From the IMG/VR virus record IMGVR_UViG_3300046517_001636, positions 1-38,679 of that record: 38,679 nt of DNA; one strand, given 5' to 3'. Each line of letters begins with the position of its first letter. Positions within the stretch are counted from its first letter, which is position 1. Both the position numbers and the translations under genes were made by a program. This DNA is from a virus. Under the pieces are notes generated by a model. The model saw nothing but the letters and a program-made list of their open reading frames with translations, ran no database searches and was not told where the DNA came from. Of the stretch, positions 23,133 to 29,624 are shown piece by piece.

Positions 23133-24349
23133 GCTGCAGTATCAATCGAACCTTTGAGGGAATGCGTCTTCGTCCCACCGACCATATAGGCCGGGCCGGA
23201 CATCGAACCGACGAGCCGCGAACCTTGCGTCGAGTGGTAATGACCACCGCTGACACGAGCAGAGAAAAAGCGATCAAAGTCGATGTATCTCGGCATGGTG
23301 AAGATAGAAATCTGATTGAATGTCGCCCTGAAAACAACATCCAACACCTCGTAAGGATACGGTCCGATATTCGCATCGCCACGCATGCATACCGATGCGT
23401 ACAACAAATCGGTGTCCCCGAACCAATCGACCTGCATCCCGACCGGACCCGGAAGCATGGACGAGCCGCTGAACGCATCGTCATGCGTCGTGTCGGGATC
23501 CTGCCACAAAACATCACCAGGCAAAGCGACGACATCGTGGGATTGGTCGTCGTCGGTCACCAATGAGGCAATTAACGCGGCGCTCGCCTGCAGATCGGGC
23601 GGGTACTCGGCTTCCGGCGCAGCGATGAAACCCGCCGACAAACTCACAACACCAGGAACCAGGGTCGAGTCGGAAATGATGTCCGCGTCCATGATGCCCA
23701 GCTCCGGCATCAAATGGCCGAAGGCCGCAACCCCGTCAGGATCTAACGTGTCCTCGACATCGACATGGGTCATCGGCGTCAAGTACTGGACCATCAGCAG
23801 GACGGCCGATGACATGACCTGGTCGTCATCGATCACGGCTGCGGTGGTGGTGCCATATGACCCGACGATATCCGGCTCAATGACGGCTTCAAGATCACTG
23901 ACCAGCGATGGCGCCATCTGAACGGCACCGACACTCATGGATGGCTTGCAAATGAAATCGGTAGGACCGACAATCGGCGCAAAGACAATGAAGGTCGTTT
24001 GTATGTCATACGACCCACCAACAGAATCATCGTAAGATTCCGGCTGCAAGGTCGTCAGGCTGACAAGAGCCGCGCTGCCCACCCCATCATTGTCGATCCA
24101 ATCCTGCGGTGTAGCCCCGGCAGACCCCAACAGTACCGGCACCCAAAATACGTTCGTGTCATTGAACAGAGCGGGTAACTGAACATTGCCCGCACTAGCA
24201 ATCGGGGCAGGAAATACATCCCCGAGATCATGATAGATGGCATCGACCAGGACCACACTGATGCCATTCGGTGTGTGAAAGTCCTCGACATCCGTGACAA
24301 GAGACGGCGGACCGACAGTCTGCAATTTTGCCCTTAAGTCAACGTCCAT
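23129..24349 (-). CDS. Second Asp-rich repeat protein, in the head-tail region
   Basis: 406 aa from MDVDLRAKLQTVGPPSLV, with AGGA 7 nt before the ATG. The same type of repeat as in 11247-12512 is seen (PSLVTDVEDFHTP, PALFNDTNVFWVPVL, DWFGDTDLLYAS), acidic and degenerate. The last 65 residues differ (YIDFDRFFSARVSGGHYHST, then GTKTHSLKGSIDTAA). Its place between capsid-side genes and connector is odd for a fibre and suggests a decoration or neck-fibre role. No family with known function is recognised. Confidence 0.65.
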   Translation of the reverse strand: MDVDLRAKLQTVGPPSLVTDVEDFHTPNGISVVLVDAIYHDLGDVFPAPIASAGNVQLPALFNDTNVFWVPVLLGSAGATPQDWIDNDGVGSAALVSLTTLQPESYDDSVGGSYDIQTTFIVFAPIVGPTDFICKPSMSVGAVQMAPSLVSDLEAVIEPDIVGSYGTTTAAVIDDDQVMSSAVLLMVQYLTPMTHVDVEDTLDPDGVAAFGHLMPELGIMDADIISDSTLVPGVVSLSAGFIAAPEAEYPPDLQASAALIASLVTDDDQSHDVVALPGDVLWQDPDTTHDDAFSGSSMLPGPVGMQVDWFGDTDLLYASVCMRGDANIGPYPYEVLDVVFRATFNQISIFTMPRYIDFDRFFSARVSGGHYHSTQGSRLVGSMSGPAYMVGGTKTHSLKGSIDTAA

Positions 24350-24665
24350 TCGACTTCCTAGTCGCGTCCGGATCCATGACATAGGGCATGCGGAGAACCT
24401 GGGTGTGCGGGATCACCGTCCGCCGCCTGCCTGTGGTTGCGTCATAGTGATTGGCCAGCAACATTTGCTTGCCACGACCAAACAGCTCGTTAAATTTCTC
24501 TTCGGCATCTTTCATCACTACATAATTCTGCCGAATCGCATTGATCAGCATGTTGATGGCGGCGCCCATCACCGCCTCGACAGGCATGCCGGTCGAGGCG
24601 TGCGTGATCATGTCGAACAGCACCTTTTCGTGTCGCGGAAGGTGCTTGAGCGGGTCGTCAACCAT
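24339..24665 (-). CDS. Hypothetical head-region protein
   Basis: 108 aa from MVDDPLKHLPRHEKVLFDMI. Largely helical (VEAVMGAAINMLINAIRQNY, then KDAEEKFNELFGRGKQMLLA), ending in a basic tail (DATRKSNGR). It overlaps the genes on both sides by 8-11 nt, so is surely translated with them. Family not recognised; an assembly factor is plausible. Confidence 0.68.
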   Translation of the reverse strand: MVDDPLKHLPRHEKVLFDMITHASTGMPVEAVMGAAINMLINAIRQNYVVMKDAEEKFNELFGRGKQMLLANHYDATTGRRRTVIPHTQVLRMPYVMDPDATRKSNGR

Positions 24666-25287
24666 GCAGCGCGCGCTCCATGACCTTTGCATAGTCGACG
24701 GCCTGATACGCGCCGAGCCGACCGACGCAATCCGGGTATTGCTGCTCGGCCTCATGCGCCAGCACGCCGACCGCCGGCACGTGCGAGCGGCGGTAGCTGT
24801 AGCGGTACAGCGGCAACCCATCCGGCAACTCGCCGATGCGGATGATGTCTTCCTTCGCCGCAGCGTCGCTCAGCGTGAATATCCCGGAGGCGTTCCAGGT
24901 AATCACGATGTTGCCGCCGTTTGGCGTGACCGGCAGGCCTGTGACCGAGGTGTCCTCGAACAGCGTCAACCGCCACGTGGTATTCGCGCCGGCGTTCTGC
25001 CGGTAGATCACGATCGCGCCGACCACCGTGCCCGAGACGGCCGTGAAGGTGACGTCGTCGCCGTCGAACGTGCCATTGACCACCGTCGGCGTGGTGATCG
25101 GTTGCGGCGTTCCGACGATGTTCGACAGCGACGAATAGAACTGATGCGCTGCCGAGTAGGTGTAGCCGGACGAGGTCGTGATCAAGGCCGCGTAGGGCGC
25201 ATTACTTCCGGTCTGGTTGAGCGACTTGTTGGCGTCGGCTTCAGTAAGAAGCGACTGCTTGAAAAGGGGGTACACGGCGTTAGCCAT
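24658..25287 (-). CDS. Head-region structural protein with S74-like chaperone C-terminus
   Basis: 209 aa, AGGAGG before the ATG. Residues 1-138 match a common phage structural protein: YSAAHQFYSSLSNIVGTPQP, then GTFDGDDVTFTAVSG and GLPVTPNGGNIVITWNASGI. From 140 on the protein looks like a short S74-type intramolecular chaperone: SDAAAKEDIIRIGELPDGLP, then VGVLAHEAEQQYPDCV and AYQAVDYAKVMERAL. The S74 catalytic pair Ser-x4-Lys is present as Ser140 and Lys145. In S74 proteins this tail helps trimers fold and is then cut off; here it would act on a non-fibre protein. Confidence 0.72.
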   Translation of the reverse strand: MANAVYPLFKQSLLTEADANKSLNQTGSNAPYAALITTSSGYTYSAAHQFYSSLSNIVGTPQPITTPTVVNGTFDGDDVTFTAVSGTVVGAIVIYRQNAGANTTWRLTLFEDTSVTGLPVTPNGGNIVITWNASGIFTLSDAAAKEDIIRIGELPDGLPLYRYSYRRSHVPAVGVLAHEAEQQYPDCVGRLGAYQAVDYAKVMERALHG

Positions 25288-25367
25288 GACGCTGGCCTCC
25301 TATGACGATGTGAGGGGATAAGGAAAGACGGGGCGAGCGCAGCCACCCCAAAGCGAAACGCAGGCGC

Positions 25368-25826
25368 TTACTTCTTTTTGGCTGGCGCGTCCGGCGCCTC
25401 GGCGACCGTCTCGAGCGCATCCACGCCGCCGCGGCCCATGATGCCGATGCCGGTCTCGGCGGCGAGCTTCTGCCAATCCTTCTTGGCCATTTTCTCGCGC
25501 GCCTCCTTGCCGGCCTCCTGGCCTGCCTGCATCAGCTCGGTTTCCTTCTCGGCCAGTGCATGGCGTGACTTCTGCTCGTCCGGGGTCGCAGCCTCGACCT
25601 CGGATGGTTCTTCCTTCTCGGGCTCGTGGCCGGACACCGTGAGATGGCTGCCGCGCTTTGATGCTTCCTGCAGAATCTTGGCTTGCGGCTCCGCGACTTC
25701 GACCTCGGCCTCTTGGCCAGGGCCGATTACCTTTGCCTCCCCGCTGGCTGCATGCAGCACATGCGGGGCCTTGCCGGTGTTCTTGAGCTTGATCGTCTGC
25801 TTCGCGACTTCCTTGTGTTCGGTCAT
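25368..25826 (-). CDS. Hypothetical charged protein next to the capsid gene
   Basis: 152 aa from MTEHKEVAKQTIKLKNTG, GAGGAGA 8 nt upstream. The N-terminal 60 residues form a beta-like domain (GKAPHVLHAASGEAKVIGPG). The rest is a Glu/Lys/Ala coil (EEPSEVEAATPDEQKS, then EKETELMQAGQEAGKE) ending in KKK. It follows the major capsid gene by 11 nt. A head decoration or scaffold-like role is possible. Confidence 0.7.
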   Translation of the reverse strand: MTEHKEVAKQTIKLKNTGKAPHVLHAASGEAKVIGPGQEAEVEVAEPQAKILQEASKRGSHLTVSGHEPEKEEPSEVEAATPDEQKSRHALAEKETELMQAGQEAGKEAREKMAKKDWQKLAAETGIGIMGRGGVDALETVAEAPDAPAKKK

Positions 25827-25837
25827 AGAAGTTCTCC

Positions 25838-26791
25838 TCAAATGCCGTCTAGATATTGCATCGATTTCGGCCGCCGAACCTCGACGCCGCCGGTGCGGAA
25901 GATGCCGGGAACATCGAAGCGAAGCGTCGTGACCTGCATGGGCGGACGGAAGTTGAACGGCATCGGCAGATGCAGTTTGAGAATTTCCGGGGCGCGCCGA
26001 TAGGCGATGGCTCGGGCCACGCCGCCGGCGCCCGCCGTCTCGAGTCCGCGCACCGTGCGGATCGTCAGCGGATTGCCGGTCAATGCGGAGTAGGCATTGC
26101 CGGTCTGCACGAAATTGAGCCCGGTCACCGCCGTATTGGTGACCAGCGATTGGGCCAATACGGTGAACCGATCCGGCGGCAGCAGCAGAGTATCGGCGAT
26201 TTCGGTGGTGAGCGACCCAGTATAAACCCCGGACAGGATCAGGCCGACGTCGCGCGCCATCTGGTTGGCGGTCTTGGTCGACCACAAAGCGGACGAACCG
26301 GTGCCATCTGCCGGCGCGCCGGTGATGGTGACGTTCGGATCGTTGGTGAGGCCGGTCCAGCCCTTGGTGGTGTCGCCAAAGAAGGCGATGCGATCGATCA
26401 TTTCCTCGCTGGCGCGACGCGCAGCCTTGGCGCGTTCCATGACTCTGTTGATGGTAGGGCCGGAAATCATCGCTTGCTGCCCGGTCTCTTCCAAGGTCCA
26501 GTAGTAGCCGATCGCGGCCATTTCAATGCCCTGCTCAAACTTGTTAAGCATGACATCTGCGAACGGAACGTCTGCTGCGAGGTGATTGAACCAGCCTGCT
26601 TGGCCGACCTTGTCGCTCGACAAGAACGCGACCGATTTCATCCACTCGTTCCCTGACGAATCGATCGGCACCAGGTTTGGGTATTGAATCTCAGGGTAGG
26701 CCACCTCGTAGACTTGAGGCTCGATATATTGTGCCTGCTGCACCACGAAGCTGAGCGCTTGCTGAGCAGCATCGCCGAATTGGTAACTCAT
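25838..26791 (-). CDS. Major capsid protein (DUF2184 type)
   Basis: 317 aa. Matches the DUF2184 family of phage capsid proteins: VYEVAYPEIQYPNLVPIDSS, then EMAAIGYYWTLEETGQQAM and the terminal PGIFRTGGVEVRRPKSMQYL. It has the HK97-like helix ASEEMIDRIAFFGDTTKGW, the size is normal and there is no delta domain. It follows protease/scaffold and a small cement-like protein in the order expected for this capsid type. It forms the shell hexamers and pentamers. Confidence 0.88.
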   Translation of the reverse strand: MSYQFGDAAQQALSFVVQQAQYIEPQVYEVAYPEIQYPNLVPIDSSGNEWMKSVAFLSSDKVGQAGWFNHLAADVPFADVMLNKFEQGIEMAAIGYYWTLEETGQQAMISGPTINRVMERAKAARRASEEMIDRIAFFGDTTKGWTGLTNDPNVTITGAPADGTGSSALWSTKTANQMARDVGLILSGVYTGSLTTEIADTLLLPPDRFTVLAQSLVTNTAVTGLNFVQTGNAYSALTGNPLTIRTVRGLETAGAGGVARAIAYRRAPEILKLHLPMPFNFRPPMQVTTLRFDVPGIFRTGGVEVRRPKSMQYLDGI

Positions 26792-26815
26792 GTGTTGGTC
26801 TCCATCTTTGCTGGG

Positions 26816-27286
26816 TTACGCACCCGGAGCGGTTGCGGTGAGCCGCAGCAGTGCGAGCTGGCCGGCGCCGGCCGACGTGATGTAGCGCGAGGCCGGGATC
26901 GCGACGCCGGCGGTAGCCGGATTGAGCTGCCCGGTTGTGCTGTCGTAGGTGGCCGCCAAGCCGTGCGTGACGGCCGCAACCGGACGCACCCAGATATCGC
27001 CCTCATTCAACACCGCCATGCTATCGCGCTGCTGATACAGATCGACGGTCTGGCCGGATTTGATGATGAGCGTGGTATCGATGCAGCTGATGCCGATGAA
27101 CTTAGTGGCCCCACCGAGCACGGCGCCGCGGGCATTGGTGCCTTCCGACACCGCTCGCCCGAATGCGATGCCCGCCGCTGTTTCGCAGAGGCGAGTCTCG
27201 ACGTCATCATCGTCGAGCATGGTGGCGACCTGGCCTTCCAGACCAGGCTGGAGCGTCGCACTATAAGTGGTTTGAACAGCAGGCAT
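26816..27286 (-). CDS. Capsid cement/decoration protein
   Basis: 156 aa, GAGGAGG before the ATG. The N-terminus MPAVQTTYSATLQPGLEGQV, then AGIAFGRAVSEGTN and VDLYQQRDSMAVLNEGDIWV, matches structural cement proteins that accompany DUF2184 capsids. It is beta-rich with a Gly/Ala-rich C-terminus. It probably binds the outer shell and stabilises it. Confidence 0.78.
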   Translation of the reverse strand: MPAVQTTYSATLQPGLEGQVATMLDDDDVETRLCETAAGIAFGRAVSEGTNARGAVLGGATKFIGISCIDTTLIIKSGQTVDLYQQRDSMAVLNEGDIWVRPVAAVTHGLAATYDSTTGQLNPATAGVAIPASRYITSAGAGQLALLRLTATAPGA

Positions 27287-27319
27287 GTTCTACCCTCCTC
27301 TCATTGGTTGATATTTACG

Positions 27320-27880
27320 TTACGCGCTCTTGGCCTTGTAGGCGTTGTTTAGGCCGTCGACGTACTTTGCGTAGGCGGTCTGGGACGGCGTCAAGCTCGG
27401 GTTGGGCAGTGGCCGCGACCATGCATCGATCGTCCGCTGCAATCCGCCTTTCTTGACTTCCCGCGTCACGGCGCGGAATACGCCGTTGATGGCTTCGTCC
27501 GACATCGTCTTGGCGTCGTCGTCACCGATCTCGGCGGCCACAACCTCGCGCTTGATTTGAATGTCGGTCTTGCCGTCGGTCACGAGTTTGTCTCCGAGCA
27601 CGCAGCGCGCGCGGTCGAACACTTCCATGCTGTCGCGGATGGACTGGTCTCGCTTTTGCGGCGTCCATTCGGCGTCGGCCAGTTTCTTATTCAGGCCAAT
27701 GATCTCGCCGTCCTTGGTCTCGACGGTTTTGCCGAGTGCTACGACTTGCGCAGTCAGCTCACCGACCTTCTTTTCGTTGTCGGCCAGTTTGCTCTGCAGA
27801 CCGCCGAGGTAACGGTCGAGAATCTGACCGTCCTTGTCCTCCAACTCGATCTGCACACCATCAATCGTCTTTACACTCAT
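27320..27880 (-). CDS. Internal-start scaffold protein (predicted)
   Basis: 186 aa from MSVKTIDGVQIELEDKD, in frame inside the protease gene. An AAAGGAGAAGG element stands just upstream of the internal ATG (27878-27880), better than at many real starts in this operon. It parallels lambda C/Nu3, where scaffold is expressed alone in excess over the protease. No independent evidence for translation. Confidence 0.55.
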   Translation of the reverse strand: MSVKTIDGVQIELEDKDGQILDRYLGGLQSKLADNEKKVGELTAQVVALGKTVETKDGEIIGLNKKLADAEWTPQKRDQSIRDSMEVFDRARCVLGDKLVTDGKTDIQIKREVVAAEIGDDDAKTMSDEAINGVFRAVTREVKKGGLQRTIDAWSRPLPNPSLTPSQTAYAKYVDGLNNAYKAKSA

Positions 27881-28483
27881 GGCCTTCTCCTTTCGGGCGG
27901 TATCGCCCTTTTGCTTGGGAATGCGCTTGCGATCCCCGATTTTCAGCTTGTCGCCGCCGCGCGCCAGCTTGACGATGGCGACATGGTTGGCGCGAATGTC
28001 GGTCTGCACCGCGTGATAAGGCTCGCCGGCCGGCGTCACGCCATCGCCCCAAACGAGCTTCGCCCCATAGCCGACGCTCAACTGCGCATGGCCGTTCTGC
28101 ACCGCGGTGACTGCGTCGTGATCCATGAGCGCGAGCGGCACTTCGATATAGTCACCGTCGCGGGCGACCTTGCCGGTGACATACCCGACGGCAAGCTGCT
28201 TCCAGTTCTTCGCGGTGACTGCGTCGTCAGGATGATCGAGCGTGACCGGCCGCCAGGCCAGCGATGCCATTGCCGCCTTGTCGAACACCTGCTCGGCTGG
28301 CCGATAGACTCGCACCACCTCGAGGTCATCGCGGCCAACCTCGTGGCCGCTGTAAAGCTGGATGCCGGTGCGGGCGATGCGCGGCGACGCTACCAGATAG
28401 CCGTCTTCAGTAATCCGCATTTTGGCGCCGGCGTCGTTGAGGTCGCAGCGCTCCTCGACCTCGATCCTGTCGAGCATGTTCAT
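27320..28483 (-). CDS. Prohead protease (DUF2213) fused to scaffold
   Basis: 387 aa. Residues 1-180 match the DUF2213 protease type; likely active-site residues are His84 in LDHPDD and Ser136 in QLSVGYGA. Residues 202-387 are a helical, charged scaffold: DNEKKVGELTAQVVALGKTV, then LNKKLADAEWTPQKRDQSIR. Such fusions cut scaffold and capsid during maturation. Met202 (27880) has a strong AAGGAG ribosome site, so a scaffold-only protein is probably also made. Confidence 0.83.
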   Translation of the reverse strand: MNMLDRIEVEERCDLNDAGAKMRITEDGYLVASPRIARTGIQLYSGHEVGRDDLEVVRVYRPAEQVFDKAAMASLAWRPVTLDHPDDAVTAKNWKQLAVGYVTGKVARDGDYIEVPLALMDHDAVTAVQNGHAQLSVGYGAKLVWGDGVTPAGEPYHAVQTDIRANHVAIVKLARGGDKLKIGDRKRIPKQKGDTARKEKAMSVKTIDGVQIELEDKDGQILDRYLGGLQSKLADNEKKVGELTAQVVALGKTVETKDGEIIGLNKKLADAEWTPQKRDQSIRDSMEVFDRARCVLGDKLVTDGKTDIQIKREVVAAEIGDDDAKTMSDEAINGVFRAVTREVKKGGLQRTIDAWSRPLPNPSLTPSQTAYAKYVDGLNNAYKAKSA

Positions 28484-28495
28484 GGGCGTGACCTT

Positions 28496-28630
28496 TCAGT
28501 CGACTATGGCTGGTGGCGCGATCGGATTGCGGTCCCACGCGCCGCTGAAATAGCCGTAGGCCGCAAGCGCAAGCATCGCGGCCACGACCAGTACGAATAC
28601 GGAAAAGAAAAACAGCCGGTCGCTGGGCAT
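28496..28630 (-). CDS. Small single-pass membrane protein (44 aa)
   Basis: 44 aa: a short polar start (MPSDR), one transmembrane segment (LFFFSVFVLVVAAMLALAAY) and a hydrophilic tail (GYFSGAWDRNPIAPP). Its ATG overlaps the stop of the preceding membrane gene (TGATG), so the two are translated together. Candidate antiholin or lysis accessory; function unknown. Confidence 0.6.
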   Translation of the reverse strand: MPSDRLFFFSVFVLVVAAMLALAAYGYFSGAWDRNPIAPPAIVD

Positions 28631-28878
28631 CAGGTCAGCGCCAACGGCACCAGGCCCGCATGCGAGATGATGCGGATCGACGGGATGCCGAACGCCAACG
28701 CCACCAGCATGTAGAGCCCGATCAGCGCGACCACGGCGATGTAGAGCTTGCGCACCATGTCCGGAACGGCAAACCCGATCCAACTGCAGAACCATAGGAT
28801 GATCGCCCCGACCAACAGCAGGATGGCGATCACAATGGCGATGTTGATGATGCCCAGAATGAGTCCGCTCAAACTCAT
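28630..28878 (-). CDS. Two-pass membrane protein, second holin candidate
   Basis: 82 aa with GGGAGGG 8 nt upstream. Two hydrophobic segments: about 5-36 (GLILGIINIAIVIAILLLVG) and 44-66 (KLYIAVVALIGLYMLVALAF). Its size and topology match small two-pass (class II) holins. Together with the 44-aa protein it may form a membrane pair. It lies in the head genes, far from the endolysin, so a holin role is tentative. Confidence 0.65.
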   Translation of the reverse strand: MSLSGLILGIINIAIVIAILLLVGAIILWFCSWIGFAVPDMVRKLYIAVVALIGLYMLVALAFGIPSIRIISHAGLVPLALT

Positions 28879-28893
28879 GTGACTACCCTCCCG

Positions 28894-29445
28894 TTAGGAT
28901 TTGGTCATCTCAACCCGGTAGAGAGCGCCAAATGTCTTGGCTTCGGCGGTCACGATCTCCACCAGATGGAATTTCTTGGGAATACGGACGCTCTCGTGGC
29001 CGGAGTATTTGGGCTGCTTGTCATCAGCCGACATCAGCAGCGGCACGCCGCCGGACTTGCGATCGACACGAAACAGTCGCCCCGGATAGTCCTTCGCGCT
29101 GACGCCCAGTGCTTCAGTCGCAAAGCTCAACGGAATCCAAAGCAGCGGCTTTCCCTGGATGACGGCGCCGTCCTGGAACACCCGCCAGTACGGCACCGCT
29201 TCCCGGATCGTGATGGTGCGGATGGTACCTTCGCCGCTAACGTCAGACGTCAAGCCCTCGGTCGTCCAGCGCGAGCCGAAATTGCCGGCCGATGCAATGT
29301 CTTCACGGCCTTTTTCAACCATCGTCTCCGCGAGCTGATCGGTGGCCGCATCGATCGCGGTTTGGACCTTCAGGCGGTACTTTTCCAGATTGCGATCGAG
29401 TTGCGCATCGAACGTCGGACTAACAACGCGAATGCCAATCGCCAT
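28894..29445 (-). CDS. Head-tail joining protein, hypothetical (gp10-like)
   Basis: 183 aa. N-terminal helix (LDRNLEKYRLKVQTAIDAAT), then a basic and beta-rich body (IREAVPYWRVFQDGAVIQGK, then LLWIPLSFATEALG). The pattern of a long helix followed by a tyrosine/tryptophan beta domain resembles HK97 gp10-type neck or minor tail proteins. The start overlaps the stop of the 59-aa gene (TGATG). The exact family is uncertain. Confidence 0.6.
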   Translation of the reverse strand: MAIGIRVVSPTFDAQLDRNLEKYRLKVQTAIDAATDQLAETMVEKGREDIASAGNFGSRWTTEGLTSDVSGEGTIRTITIREAVPYWRVFQDGAVIQGKPLLWIPLSFATEALGVSAKDYPGRLFRVDRKSGGVPLLMSADDKQPKYSGHESVRIPKKFHLVEIVTAEAKTFGALYRVEMTKS

Positions 29446-29624
29446 CAGCCTTCCTCTGCCGCGGCAGGCGCCATCTCGCCCTTCTCAACCTTCAAAATCA
29501 GCTTGCGACCATCCGCAAGCGATGCCACGAGCAGCGTCGCATCGCGCTTGTCTACAGGCTCAAACATGGCGTTCACATAAGCCAGGATAGCCGGTTGTCC
29601 ATCAACAGTGCCTCGCTCGATCAT
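29445..29624 (-). CDS. Small protein directly behind the MuF protein (candidate immunity)
   Basis: 59 aa: ATG at 29624 overlaps the MuF stop (ATGA), and its own stop overlaps the next ATG. It reads MIERGTVDGQPAILAYVNAM, then LLVASLADGRKLILKVEKGE, an acidic alpha/beta sequence that looks like a real small fold. In MuF polymorphic toxin loci the gene just downstream often encodes immunity, which makes this the natural candidate. It is short for an immunity protein and could equally be a minor head part. Confidence 0.62.
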   Translation of the reverse strand: MIERGTVDGQPAILAYVNAMFEPVDKRDATLLVASLADGRKLILKVEKGEMAPAAAEEG

